DNA from: Phallusia mammillata
Lineage: Eukaryota > Chordata > Ascidiacea > Phlebobranchia > Ascidiidae
DNA: 64,000 nt
Assembly: GCA_003260075.1 (NCBI GenBank)
Contig: QLIY01000634.1
Location: 1 to 64,000, forward strand
Direction: 5' to 3'
This document shows positions 46,301-58,008 of the stretch, one piece after another. The notes beneath the pieces are model-generated. The model was not told the DNA's origin, ran no database searches, and saw nothing but the letters and a program-made list of their open reading frames with translations. The position numbers were made by a program, and so were the translations under genes. Position 1 is the first letter of the stretch, and the number at the start of each line of letters is the position of its first letter.

Positions 46301-47431
46301 CTAAAATAAGTGGATTTTCTCATGAATGGTTGTTTTATATGACTTTTAGATTGTAGAAGTAAACTGGCACTTAGGGTTTAACGCGGCACCACAAGTACAC
46401 GAGAAGGACGTGGACAGATATTACGCAGCTCATCGAGCTCTGCTGAAAATTATTCGTCGACCCGAAATGCAGGTAGGCTATACTTTGATTGTACGAAATC
46501 ACACGACCGAAAAAAAGAAAAGCTGTGGAATTGTTTTAGGGAAAAAAATATTTTGACCCTGTTTCTTTAGATAGCAAGTTGTTTTCTGGCATTTTTAGTT
46601 TTAAGGCCTGTCACTAGTTTGAACCTTGCTGTAAGCGGGTCAAGCAGGCCCGAACTCGAATTGTTTTTGAGAAGCCCGTTTAGTTTTGATAGGTTGATTG
46701 ACAGGCCTATATTGAAGATGGACAATAGCAGACAATAGTCTAAACAAGACGTTTTAGGTCAGTTGGCCATTACGTTATATTAACCAACTAGCTACTTGGC
46801 TCGGTAACTTATATTTAACAAAAATACCGACACAAAATATCAAGTCAGGCTCGAATCAAGCCCGTTGTGAAAACAATTAAAGCACGAAACCGACTCAAAC
46901 ACGACTTTAAAACTCGGGCTAATGAAGTAACACCTGAAACCCGATCCAACCTACAACTCTGGTACGTTGTTACAGTATCGGTTTAAGATGGATTGCGGTG
47001 ACCTGATCATTTTCAACAATCGCCGCATGCTTCATGCTAGGGAAGCATACGCGGCCAATGGAGGGATACGTCATTTGCAGGTTTGTCCCAGTGGAGATAC
47101 CAACGCGAGAAATCAAATCACCAAAGTTTGGTAAAATCCGATAGAGGGCGCAAAAATTAACAAATACTTAAAAGCAAATTGTATGAAAATTTTCACGGTT
47201 AGAGCTATCTGGATATCTGGATTTCATTACAAAACTAACAAAAGTCCTCATGTTAATATTTCTACCGTTTTCCTATGTTTTTGCTTTATTTGAACGTTTA
47301 TATGATGTTGTTGTTTTTCACAGGGAACGTATATAAAACTAGATGAGATGAAAAGCAAATACGTGACACTTGCTCATCAACTAAATATATCTGTTGTGCC
47401 ACCAAAGGTTGGCAACAGATCGTCATTTTAA
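43372..47431 (+). CDS. BBOX1: BBOX1-like Fe(II)/2-oxoglutarate dioxygenase, copy B, 10 exons
   Basis: Tandem paralog of the upstream gene with identical exon structure. Exons: 43372-43451, 43750-43883, 44036-44264, 44652-44727, 44798-44842, 45102-45223, 46083-46284, 46350-46472, 46976-47080, 47324-47431; 1224 nt, 407 residues. One extra codon lies in exon 3 (KNNNRKMREIP against KNNASSREIP). The zinc cysteines (NCKCNKC), iron ligands H210, D212 and H357, and the active-site arginine are all kept, so both copies look catalytically competent. Intron 7 here has a normal GT donor where copy A has GC. Exon 4 differs by one base between the copies while exon 3 and exon 8 differ more, so divergence is uneven. 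Both start at ATGGCCGAAATCAAG after a nearly identical 5' leader. Substrate and any division of labour are unknown. Confidence 0.5.
44331..44590. repeat. Tandem plus inverted repeats of TTGGTGCACCTT in BBOX1-like B intron 3
   Basis: About eight units of roughly 20 bp (CGCTTGGTGCACCTTTATAT) in one direction, then several units as AAGGTGCACC in the other. The transcript could fold into a long hairpin. Copy A lacks it at the same place. Confidence 0.5.
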
Positions 47432-47618
47432 AATGCAATCAAAAGACTTTGTAAATATTAGTGATTTCGCATATTATTAATCTATGCAAAGCGGATAGCA
47501 TATTGGAAGCCAAAAGCGCGATAATTATTGCATCAAGGGGGTGTTTTTGATTGACAAAATGTTGCTTCATTTGATTCTGCTTGCCTTCTAATGAATATGA
47601 ATTTGGTTGTAAATATGT

Positions 47619-47624
47619 AATAAA
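47619..47624 (+). terminator. Polyadenylation signal of BBOX1-like copy B
   Basis: AATAAA about 190 bp past the stop codon. Confidence 0.5.
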
Positions 47625-48036
47625 CGAACCACATTAAAGATTGTTTTCCATGTTGGCCATTGAAAAGAAAGCAGAAATAGTTAACAGCTTAGCGTACTTT
47701 AAATTTTCCACCCATTTGGTTTAAAACGAGTAAGATCAACATAAAGTTTCATGGAACACGTTTTCGCAGATTACATTAAAAATGCAACAAATCATGTAAA
47801 AAACAGGCAAAACCTTTAAAATTAGTAAGTGGGGTTTGCTCTGTTTCAGGTTTATCACAGTTTTAGGCCCGATTACAACTTTTAATTAAATAGCAACTCA
47901 AAACCACATAACACCTCAACACTTTTTGTGGCATTTCGCCTAACCTCCGACTAACCAATTGTTCGCTTGAGCCCGACTTATCAACTGCATAACCCTTTCC
48001 TTAAAGGTCTGTAGGCCAAGCATTTCTGTGTACAAG

Positions 48037-48042
48037 TTTATT
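48037..48042 (-). terminator. Polyadenylation signal of glycosyltransferase C
   Basis: AATAAA on the minus strand about 200 bp past the stop. The surrounding words (ATAATAAACTTGTAC-like) match those at the equivalent site of the inverted paralog, so the duplicated unit includes the 3' UTR. Confidence 0.5.
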
Positions 48043-48242
48043 GTCGTGCTTTATATTGTAGTGTAAAAAAATATTTTTTTTTGTCAAAAAAGGCGTATCG
48101 GCGTTCAACACAAGTACTTCCGTTCGGAAGTCAGTGTGATCAAGGTCATAAATATCTTTGAGTGCAAATTTAATGTCGTGTATTATATGTGGTCAATAAA
48201 ACAACATCAGCCGATAAAGATAATCTAAAGTTAAACCAATCT

Positions 48243-51200
48243 TTATATTCCAACATTTGCTTTTACTTTATATTCCCGGAGCCTTTCCTCAAAATCCCGC
48301 GTGTCATTATGTGGCATCAAAATAATCGGTTTTCGCGGTTTTCTGTCCCTTGCAAGACTTTCCTCTCCCCGCAAGAACACAAGATCCCGGGTTCCGAATA
48401 GTGATGCTCTTGCGGCCGCTCCGTACGACGAATCGTGGACGCGAATCTCGTCAATTCCCCATTCAAAAAAGTCCTGAGAAAATTTTGTTAAAGCTAAAAC
48501 ACAGAAAACTTGGCCGAATGGCCTGGCGCGCCTGACCCATATACAGACTAATCAGGTTCGTCCCCGGAAGTGTCCTGGGTTCGAACCCCGTGAACGACAA
48601 AGGGCAATTTTCAGTTTTCGGACTGCCGCCTGATTGTCAAAAAATGCAATAAAAAAAAACAGAAAAGAAGATTGCAGAGTCATTGCTTAAAATAACAGTA
48701 TCACCGAATCAAACTAACACTTGAAAAACATTTGACGATAAAAAAATAAACGGCATCATCAGTTCCTTATTCAAATTTAATTTTTTGGAAAAGAAACAAT
48801 GACAATGCTATTTTGGTAAAGTATATATTTTTATTTTCATTTGAAACTAATTCTGTTTTTAACAAAGATTTTACCCGCTTTTGGTGTTACCGTTTTATAG
48901 AGCCATTGCTGATTTCGGGTTACTGTAACACAGGAGTGCCCAACCTTTTTTCACTCACGATCGACTTTTGAGGTAGTTCAACTCTCGAGATCTACCATTC
49001 CAATACAAATTAGCAAAGACATAGCGAAAGTAACAATTACTACTGCAACTATTGCTTTTGTAACGTAACAAAGCGCCTACTTAATTATGAACTTATTAAC
49101 ATATCCTTATGATTAATTCACACAATAAAGTCATCTATGTACAGCAACGCGTTACAAAGCAACTATTTTAAATAATTTTCTGCAACCCTCGCGATCGACT
49201 TGAGATCAGTCCGAGATCGACCAGTCGATCGCGATCGACGGGTTGGGCACCCCTGCTGTAACAGATAAAGTCATTAACCGTGCAATGTCTATCTATTGAT
49301 TAAGTATTTGAGATGAGATCTATTTTGTAAAAACATTTTTAAAAATAGTTTCTTACCGATGTAAACTTATGATCTTGATTTTTCGGGTGAATGTGTATCA
49401 TATAGTTGTCGCTCAAATCGTGGCTGGAGTGTGCAATTGATTCGCTTTCGACCCAGACATTTGGTCGCTGCATTGAAGTCTCCTCAACGTGAATTGGAAG
49501 ATCTTTACGATCTATTGCAAGCTTTCTGGGCCTTTGGCAGCCAAGGAATACTGCATGTTTTGGCACCTACAAAAATCATTTAGTTATTAATGAAAGAAGA
49601 TGTCCAAAGCAGTGGTTACTTGCCTTATTTGAATCTTTGTAGCCGTTCAAAATCTCCTCAAGGAAAAGGGCATTTGGTTCCGCCAAGAAAGCCCCATTGC
49701 CTAAAATTACATATGTTTGATAGAATTTTTATAACAAGTGGGTTAAGTGTATTTCGCTCTGTGAAACAATCGTTCTAACGCAATTGCGTTGAAATCTTCA
49801 CTTTGCCGGAAAAAACTGCGCAGCGTTATATAGCGCTAAAAGTAGAGGGTACCGTTGGTTGAGAGATGGTAAACGCGCTGCAGCTACACCCGTATTATAA
49901 GCGTTATGTGGCGTGGACTTACATCATAGGGTGAGGTTGGCGCGTTTGGACGTATTTAACTCTCGTCGTAGTAACGAGGCTGGTGTTGGACAGGAAAATA
50001 AACCAGTAACAGAAACCCTGCCGGATAGTTTCGAGCGTTGAAAAAAGGTGCAGAACATACATAGTAATGATATATAAGAACTGAAGTTTGCCTAATGTAT
50101 ATTGGTGGCGTAAATAGCACACTAATTTAAACTAGCGGCCAGACAAGGATGGAGAAATATACAGGTGATAAAATTATATAATGTACTTGCTTGCATACTC
50201 TGGATAAAGTACATTTACCGCTGAAAAAATGTATTCAAATGCACATACCTAAACCTAACTTTCCATTGAAGCCCATTGTGAAAGGAAATTTACGTAGGGG
50301 ATCCAATGATTTAAGAACAACTATGTCTGAATCGAGATATATTCCTCCTTCTTGATGAAGAATTTGAAACCTTGGTAAAAAGGTGATCACTTTAATTAGT
50401 GGAAAGCGGATTATAGCCTAAACAACAGTCTTTTTTACCGGAAATCAAAATATACATTACAGTACTACAAAACAGAAAAATCTATTTAAGGGACCAGATT
50501 TGCAGGCAGGGACAAAGTTGAAACGCAAACCCGACTCGAGCCCAAAATTTGCAAAAAATAAAACCTGAATTAGGTCTGAAAATATAGATTGGTCAAAATT
50601 AAAATTACAACACAAACACGACAAAGTGTGAAGTCGAGCCAAAACTAAGACCGTGTTTATTTACTCAAGATCTACATAATATAACATGGCCTGAACTAGG
50701 CACAAACTCGACCCAAACGCCCACCCGGAAATGAAAAAACAACAACACTGGAATTGTGATGAAACAGTTTCGTGGCCAAAATTTAGAGTTGCCACTCGTT
50801 AGTGGTACCCCCCCCCCACCCAAACGCCCACCCGGAAATGAAAAAACAACAACACTGGAATTGTGGTGATCTCAGACAAACAGTTTCGTGGCCAAAATTT
50901 AGAGTTGCCACTCGTTAGTGGTAGATCCACTGATCAAGAAGACAGAATGCAGTTCAAGTTAGCATATCATATACTCACTAGGCCAGTGGTTCTCAACCGG
51001 GCCCATGGCTCACGAGGGGGGCACGAGCTGTGTTTCGGGGGGCCACGAGTGTAGGCTCACCAGAAACACCCACTAAAAGCCATTTTCGTTTTAACATTAT
51101 TACCTAGTTTAATCGACTATGTCACATACAGTGGCGTAGGCAGCTAAAATTTTTGGAAGGGGCCAAATAATTCGTTGTTCGATACCACTTTTTGCTAACG

Positions 51201-52668
51201 CTGTCTTGCCAAACGACGGGACAGCCAAACCCTTTATTTGCTGATTTATTCCATGTCTGCATAAAAAAAAAAAATGGATTTCGGCTTACAACTTGGCGAC
51301 AGTCATTTTTGGTAAATTATATACTCCTTTGATAGTTGAGAGACTAAATCACAATGATGAAGGACGAAACTACACTAAATTAAAGTTTCTCAATAAACAA
51401 CTTTGGGAGAGGTCATGGCCCTTATGGCCACTCCCTGGCTACGCCACTGGTCACATACTATTCTATATTGAAGTTTTTCATGATTATGGATTCTTGTTTA
51501 CTCAATTTCACACGTTCAAAGCTGGAATTAGTATACCAAATTTCAAGACGAGATTGCCATTTACATTTTTTAAGGGAGGCACAGGTCCTGCAGGGTTACT
51601 TGAAAGGGGCAACGAGGCCCAAAAGTTACTTTTAGGGGGCCACGGTCCACGAAAGATTGAGAACCACGGCACTAGGCTATGTCTTTGACGTGTATATCGT
51701 TCAATACAGTACCTTGCCACGTCGGTTAGCGTGTATATGCCTGTAAGCCGGTTCCCATAAATGTGAGTAGGAGCTTTAAACTTTCGTATTTCGAGACAGG
51801 GAATTTGTTCAATCAACTTTAACCACAAATCTCCTTGTGGACCAGCACCGTCGATATGAAATAAAACTTTATCCGGTTTCTGTTCAAAATTTAACAGATG
51901 GTTAATTCAAAATACTATTATATTTGATATCCAAATTCAAGTTGATCAAGGTGGTTTAATAAAATCGTATTATGGTAATAATTTGTTCATTCAAACTACA
52001 AACATCAATAAAACTGGCGACAAATTATATACAATAGTTGTTATTTACCTTTCTTCTTGAAATTGAGTTTATGTAAAACAATCTTGAAATTGAGTTTATG
52101 TAAATAAATTAGGATTTTGCAATTTTGTAATTGTGTACAGATTCATGCAAATAAACATATGAAAGCATTGTTTTGGCCACCCCCCCCCCAACGTCATGCT
52201 TGAAGTTAAAAGCCTGTTCACCCCGGACGTAGCGTAGCGAAGTTGGGCGAACGTTTAACTTCTTTAGGAAAAGTCCACGCCACTGCATGACACCCTGCCT
52301 TCTGTTGACAAAACTTACAGCGTGCAATTTGAAACGTGATCAGTGATCACATTTCACAGGAAACGGGAATTAGTGTTTGTCTGTGTTGCCATCACACCAT
52401 GTTGGGTTTCGCAATATCACACCATGTTCAATTTTCGCTGCTGGATCTGCAGCGGTCCCATGCAATAATTTAGAACGCACGGCAGACTTATGTATGTACA
52501 AAATCCGCAACTTAGCTGCGGACGAGCCGAAAAGCTCCGAATTTCTCCTGAACCATGTCCACTTTTTTTACAATCGCCATGTGCGTAACCAGTGTGCCCC
52601 CCCCCCACTTATTAGTTTAGAAAATAATTATTTTGAAAACATGACTAAATTTCTGCTGATTTTAAAGT

Positions 52669-52713
<45 letters not shown>

Positions 52714-55126
52714 TATTTAAATGAAACACTTGCGGTCACCCAAACCAAACCTTAAAAAAAAGTAAAATTGGAAGATTATTGTCTGCATGCGGTAATGCAA
52801 TGATTGGTTTATTTTACTGTACAACGTGGTTGAGTGAGGCTGTACTTGGCTATGGCTATACTCTGCCATCAAAACTCTCAGAAAACCACTTATGATGCAA
52901 TACTCCAAGTTACTGAGATGAAGCCACATAAAATGCTTATGATGCAATAATTCAGTCATGATGGAGAATTAAAATTACTTTAAAAATGAAATGAAAAAAG
53001 TTCGTTTGGGCAGAACTGAATCACAATAGCGCGACCCATTTTTTGACCCTGCGCGATCCATACTTTGAGAACCACTGCCCTAGCGAATCATGGGGGCTAA
53101 TGAAAAGACAAATTAGTTCATCTGTTATTAATCAGAGATAGGACAGTGCATTTACTGCATGGGCACTGGCGTTGGCGCTTACATTTATCATATAATAAAT
53201 AGTTTGGTCTTGGTTTGGAGATCTAATACAGGTTTAACGGTTTGTTTTGACTCTTTTGCAATACCTATTGTTACTGTTAAATGCTGTCAATGTTAATTGT
53301 ATTTTGTTTGAACAGGAAATTAACTGATCTGTATCACTGTCATCACTGTTTACCTTAGGCGAGTATTTAAAACAACCTAACCCACTTATTGCATGCATGT
53401 CGGCGCCAGTCGATTCCCGGAACCAGGAAGCTCAATTCGGTCCAGTATTTTTACTGGGACGAGCCCCAGAAACGTTGACAGCAAACCCGTGAGGCTTTTG
53501 AAATATATTCGGAGCCAAGTGGAAGGAATTTCAACCGATTAGAGGCCGGGAGGCAGTCACCCAAATTGATTATCGTCTACACCAGTTGGACCGTACCCCC
53601 CCCCCTTGTAATTGTGTACAGATTCATGCAAATAAACATATGAAAGCATTGTTCTGGCCGGGCAAAAACAGTCGAAAATCTTATCTACCTCCGATTCCCT
53701 CTACTCATTAATTTTCCCGAAACGTGGTAAATTTTATCACAAAAGTAAAGTTACGCCCAAATCAATTCGTTGTATTTGAACTTAGAACCCGACCTAACGA
53801 GCAGGGCCCGAATACCATGCAGTTGATAAGAAGTTTTTCAAAGAAAATAAATAACAGCTTACGTGGTTTGTTACAACTGAGAGCATTGAAATATAGTGAT
53901 ACATCTTCAACGTTCCGTGTCCGATCCAGATGTAGTAGACTATATTGGGCACAAGACCTATAACGTCAAGATAAAAAGGTTTCTAAACAAGCACACAAGT
54001 TTGAATAAGAGAAACTTGAAACATATGATCATCACGAAAAAAAATGCTTCCTAACCATAATACATATAAAGCAATATAGACACGATCCCAAGCAGTGCCG
54101 GATTAAGGGTCTGCTGGCCTGTAGGCACATTTTATAAGTGGCCCGAAAATCAGGGTTGCCAACTAAAAAATTAAAATTCATCTTTTTTTAACGATTTTGT
54201 CAACCTTTAATTCATCTGGAAATACAGAGCTATTATAAGATAAATACTTATTAGTTTAGAAAATAATTATTTTGAAAACATAACTAAATTTCTGCTGATT
54301 TTAAAGTTGCGGATTTTTGACTGGCCTGTAGGCACGTGCCTACTTTGCCTAATGATTAATCCAGCACTGATCCCAAGGCGTTGACTATGGTGACAAACTG
54401 GTGCTTTTACCTGCCCCCCCCCCTTATAAGTGGCCCGAAAATCAGGGTTGCCAACTAAAAAATTAAAATTCATCTTTTTTTAACGATTTTGTCAACCTTT
54501 AATTCATCTGGAAATACAGAGCTATTATAAGATAAATACTTATTAGTTTAGAAAATAATTATTTTGAAAACATAACTAAATTTCTGCTGATTTTAAAGTT
54601 GCGGATTTTTGACTGGCCTGTAGGCACGTGCCTACTTTGCCTAATGATTAATCCAGCACTGATCCCAAGGCGTTGACTATGGTGACAAACTGGTGCTTTT
54701 ACCTGTAGTGTTGTTTCGGCAGGCTGGTTTTTGGAAAGGCAGTTGATCACAAATAATGTAACTCTCAGCGTTGGCTGGTTTTACGCAGTTCGGGGGCATT
54801 AATTTCTCATTGTTTTCATCTACTATTTCTGTTTTCTGTTGCTGTCGTTTGTAGCTAGCCTACAAAACAAACATTTTCCTGTTGGAAAGGTGTACTACTC
54901 GCAAAGCGACTAACAAACAAACCCAAACTATTTAAACCCAAGATCTTTATATTTGTTGACAATTTGTGCACAAATGTTTTTTTTGCATTTAGCAACTTAT
55001 GCTTACCCTTAAATCTGCGAAAACATGCTCAAATCGAGTCCTTTTGAGATCAGTTACATAAAATGCAAACCAACACAGAAAAACACATAATACTAAAAAA
55101 CTGATTTTTTGGACACGTTGTTTCAT
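48243..55126 (-). CDS. DXD-motif type II membrane glycosyltransferase, copy C, 8 exons
   Basis: Golgi-type glycosyltransferase of the DXD sugar-binding superfamily (OCH1/A4GALT-related). Exons, high to low: 55007-55126, 54703-54859, 53863-53957, 51713-51879, 50249-50370, 49624-49700, 49357-49566, 48243-48473; 1179 nt, 392 residues, phases consistent. A short cytosolic tail and a signal anchor (residues 8-25, ISFLVLCVFLCWFAFYV) predict type II topology. A stem with an NNT sequon (CRNNTT) follows, then LVPNIVYYIWIGHG, HIDGAGPQGD, and GGIYLDSDIVVLKSLDP with the metal-binding DSD at 193-195. Intron 6 has a GC donor (GCAAGT). The C-terminus runs past its partner's, ending KANVGI. It is the mirror image of the gene at 58519-62915. 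Donor and acceptor sugars cannot be told from sequence. Confidence 0.5.
48505..48600 (+). other. tRNA-like sequence, probably a SINE head or tRNA pseudogene
   Basis: An A-box-like word (TTGGCCGAATGGCCTGG) is followed by CCTGA/TCAGG, able to form a 5-bp anticodon-type stem around a 16-nt loop, then a B box (GGGTTCGAACCCC). The acceptor stem does not pair and the T-stem is imperfect, so it is not a functional tRNA as read. A-rich sequence follows at 48639-48668. Weak call. Confidence 0.5.
48931..49255. mobile_element. hAT-type MITE
   Basis: CAGGAGTGCCCAACC left, GGTTGGGCACCCCTG right, exact target duplication CTGTAACA. The interior has GATCGA repeats. It is in intron 7 of glycosyltransferase C. 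Confidence 0.5.
50711..50923. repeat. C-run duplication
   Basis: C-run 50808-50817; copies 50711-50806 and 50818-50923. Intron 4 of glycosyltransferase C. Confidence 0.5.
50994..51669. mobile_element. hAT-type element carrying a nested hAT element
   Basis: CAGTGGTTCTCAACC left, GATTGAGAACCACGG right, exact target duplication CACTAGGC (50986-50993 and 51670-51677). A second element at 51129-51449 sits inside it. In intron 4 of glycosyltransferase C. Confidence 0.5.
51129..51449. mobile_element. Nested hAT-type MITE
   Basis: CAGTGGCGTAGGCAG left, CTGGCTACGCCACTG right, exact target duplication GTCACATA at 51121-51128 and 51450-51457. It is younger than its host element. Confidence 0.5.
52125..53660. 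repeat. Patchwork between two C-runs
   Basis: Copies 52125-52178 and 53606-53660 lie outside C-runs 52180-52189 and 53596-53605. Between them are a segment matching 36440-36600, a fragment matching 54247-54310, a 42-nt C-run and a truncated hAT end (GAGAACCACTG near 53077). Confidence 0.5.
52671..52712. repeat. 42-nt C homopolymer
   Basis: Follows a 63-bp fragment matching 54247-54310 and precedes unrelated sequence. In intron 3 of glycosyltransferase C. Confidence 0.5.
54093..54369. mobile_element. hAT-type MITE, CAGTGCCGGATTAA family
   Basis: CAGTGCCGGATTAA left, TTAATCCAGCACTG right, exact target duplication ATCCCAAG. It is in intron 2 of glycosyltransferase C; most of it is repeated after the C-run at 54414. 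Confidence 0.5.
54132..54705. repeat. C-run duplication ending at a glycosyltransferase C exon edge
   Basis: C-run 54414-54423; copies 54132-54413 and 54424-54705, nearly identical over 280 bp. The first copy stops just inside exon 54703-54859. Confidence 0.5.
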
Positions 55127-55240
55127 CTTGCTTCATTCCAACTGAGGTATGTTGACGTACAATGCAGTCCCATGCATACATTCGGCCCATTTAATTGGCT
55201 GTTTAAGACGGATACGCCTATTCATTGAAGAACAATGGAA
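55127..55240 (-). promoter_or_regulatory. Proximal promoter/leader of glycosyltransferase C
   Basis: About 110 bp immediately upstream of the start codon that match, in inverted orientation, the sequence upstream of the paralog D start. It contains CCAAT on the gene strand (55194-55198) within AGCCAATTAAATGGGCC, plus GTTTCCATTGTTCTT and TCCGTCTTAAACAG. Conservation outside the coding region points to a shared core promoter or leader. Confidence 0.5.
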
Positions 55241-55278
55241 ACGATAAAGATCTAGGGCATTATGAAAACGAAGTGTCC

Positions 55279-55413
55279 TCACAAACGTCTTGCTAAAGCC
55301 AGACGCAAATACGAGAGAATGCGTATTTTTTTTACCCCCCCCCCCCTCACAAACGTCTTGCTAAAGCCAGACGCAAATACGAGAGAATGCGTCAAAATCG
55401 TAAAAAAAGACGT
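55279..55413. repeat. C-run duplication
   Basis: C-run 55335-55346; copies 55279-55334 and 55347-55413. Confidence 0.5.
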
Positions 55414-55933
55414 ATTTTTTTTATTTTTTTTTCACGGGTCTGACTCAGCAAAATCGTCACGCCGCGCTGTGCGACACCTTGCGACAAACAATTGTCGCCT
55501 GTCATTTATGCTGTTTTTAATGCAAATTTGCAATATAACCTCAAAATGAAAATGTTTGGATTTTCTAATTTACGGACAGTTTGGAATTTGTTTATTTGAT
55601 AAAGTAGCATAAGAACATCAAGAAACATTGCAAGAATTTATTGAAACGTGGACAACAGTTGAAATGGAAGTTTCATATCTTAGAAAAGGTGCAAAACATC
55701 TTTTGGTATAATTTTTATGAAAAGAAAACGTTGGAGCTTAATAACAATACGGTAAGATCTGTGATTAACGTAAGTTTGCACGTTATAAAATGCTTTACAA
55801 TTTCTAATTGGTGACATAGGGTGATTTTCATTTATGTTTGAAACAATGACAACTTTATTATACCTTGTACCTTTTGTACAACTCATTTTATAGGATTTTA
55901 TGGTTTGCATCTTCAATTAAACAACCCAATATT

Positions 55934-56120
55934 CAGTGCCGGATTAATGGTCTGCTGGCACATTTTATAAGTGGCCCGAAAATCAGGGTTGCCAACTAAA
56001 AAATTTTAATTATCAGTGTTGCCAAATCATTGTCGCAAAGATCGTTGTTACAAAGTGGCCTGGATATTTGACCGGCCTGTAGGCACGTGCCTACTTTGCC
56101 TAATGGGTAATCCGGCACTG
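55934..56120. mobile_element. hAT-type MITE, CAGTGCCGGATTAA family
   Basis: Same family as the element at 54093, with ends CAGTGCCGGATTAA and AATCCGGCACTG, and exact target duplication CCAATATT. Shorter (187 bp), with an internal deletion. Confidence 0.5.
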
Positions 56121-56708
56121 CCAATATTACATATTTACTTTTCAATTACTGTATGAATTAACAACATACCTTGATCTATACTTATCTATATACGCTACAG
56201 GGTTGCTATACCGTCCTTATTTCTAAGTTTGTCTTTGTTTTGAAGGGCAATGTCTTAGAATATTTTATTGCCCTTGTTTTTGACTTAAGTCCTGTTTTGT
56301 CTTATTTTCAACAATTACAAGTAAATCCATGCTACAAGTAGGCCCTATACCTATACTTGAGCTGTCGAGTCAAGTATCTTCTACTTACAAAAAGCTGAAA
56401 CAGATTGTTTCTGGCCAAATATATGGCATGTGATTTGTCACGGCTCGTATAAATGCCAAGATTTGTTTAAAAACGTTTGTTTCGTTTCATATAAAAAATG
56501 AATTATTCGGTTGTCCTTATTTTAGGGTCCATGTCGATGGCAACCCTGCCTATATATATTCTCTTCAGTTAGTACTCAATTAGCTGCTATTAGCCTTCTC
56601 TATAATGGATCTTAACTTTTATATTCACGAACTTTAAGTAAAAAAAAAGAAAAGAAAAGCCTATGTTGTTCTGTGTTGATAAAGCGGTCGTTACGCTTTA
56701 GCGAACAC

Positions 56709-56901
56709 ACGTTGTGTTTACAAAACATGCATGAATAAACACAAATATATAACACAGATAACACAGCTGGGCGATCGCTTATGTTCCTAAAACTGTGTTC
56801 CCCCCCCCCACGTTGTGTTTACAAAACATGCATGAATAAACACAAATATATAACACAAACAACACAGCAGGGCAATCGCTTATGTTCCTAAACCTGTGTT
56901 A
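56709..56901. repeat. C-run duplication
   Basis: C-run 56800-56809; copies 56709-56799 and 56810-56901. Confidence 0.5.
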
Positions 56902-57548
56902 TACGCACTTTCCTTAGCGGCTAATCTCCAAGACAGCAAGAGCCATATGACGAACTCTTATATTCTGCAAAAAAAGCGCGCGCAAGTGCAAAAATGCCGT
57001 TTCTGCAAACATGTTTAAATTTACACATAGCAACAGATTTCAGTGACTTTTACGCTCATCAAACTATTAAAGGACCAGAGTCATTTACATGCAAGCCCCC
57101 CCCCCCTCAATGCCAAGATATCGAAAGGATTCTTGAGGCCATGAGAGACCTTTGGATGTCTTTAAATGTCTAAATGTCTTTAAATACAGCATAAATTAAA
57201 CATCACTTAACGCCCTCTTAGGAGTGGACTGCAAAACTGTAAGCAACAATAACCTTACCGGAATAACACAGTAAATACATGCAGACGCTATAAGTTCTAG
57301 TCACGAATAAAACACGAGGCAGCCTCGTTTACAAGACCAAAGTCTATTTTACATATACTTTGTACAAGGCGTGATACCAATAAACAACGCAAAGGTTGTT
57401 ACATCACAAGCACCTATAGTGTGACAGAAAGGCCTATGTTGCACAACACTTCGTCAGACAAAAAAAATCAAGGCTACTGGCGGGAAACATAGAAAACATA
57501 ACCATGTGCACAAGGTAANCAGCACCATAAACGCCTATGCTCTTTTGC

Positions 57549-58008
57549 GCCACCTACCAGAAGTTCTTAGGCCGGGGGCCAGCCCAAGCTCAGTGGTAGT
57601 AGCTCTACCCAAAGTACAAGGCGATATAACAAACCTAACAATGCATTTGTGACATTCATTGAGAATGCGTTTTTTCGAATTTAGAAGAGCTGAGGCAAAG
57701 GGCAGCAAATTACTTCCAAATGCGTTTGTGAAACTTGAAACATTACCTACTTTTGGTGATTTTAAAATTTTTCCCCCCCCCCCGCCACCTACCAGAAGTT
57801 CTTAGGCCGGGGGCCAGCCCAAGCTCAGTGCTAGTAGCTCTACCCAAAGTACAAGACGATATAACAAACCTAACAATGCATTTGCGACATTCATTGAGAA
57901 TACGTTTCTTCGAATTTAGAAGAGCTGAGGCAAAGGACAGCAAATTACTTCCAAATTATTTTGTGAAATTTGAAACATTACCTACTTTTAATGATTTTAA
58001 AATTTTTG
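57549..58008. repeat. C-run duplication
   Basis: C-run 57773-57783; copies 57549-57772 and 57784-58008. A further lone C-run at 57096-57106 has no obvious duplicate. Confidence 0.5.

Larger units (their letters stand above)
47432..48242. other. Convergent intergenic region, BBOX1-like B and glycosyltransferase C
   Basis: About 0.8 kb with the two 3' UTRs and facing polyadenylation signals (47619 plus, 48037 minus). Nothing else is recognised. Confidence 0.5.

Noticed and set aside
48505-48600. Functional tRNA gene
   Set aside because: The B box is good, but the acceptor stem does not pair and the anticodon loop is oversized. Kept only as a tRNA-like or SINE-like feature.
54247-54473. Minus-strand ORFs containing VKAPVCHHSQRLGISAGL
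   Set aside because: They fall entirely inside the hAT MITE at 54093 and its C-run copy, so there are two identical spurious ORFs.
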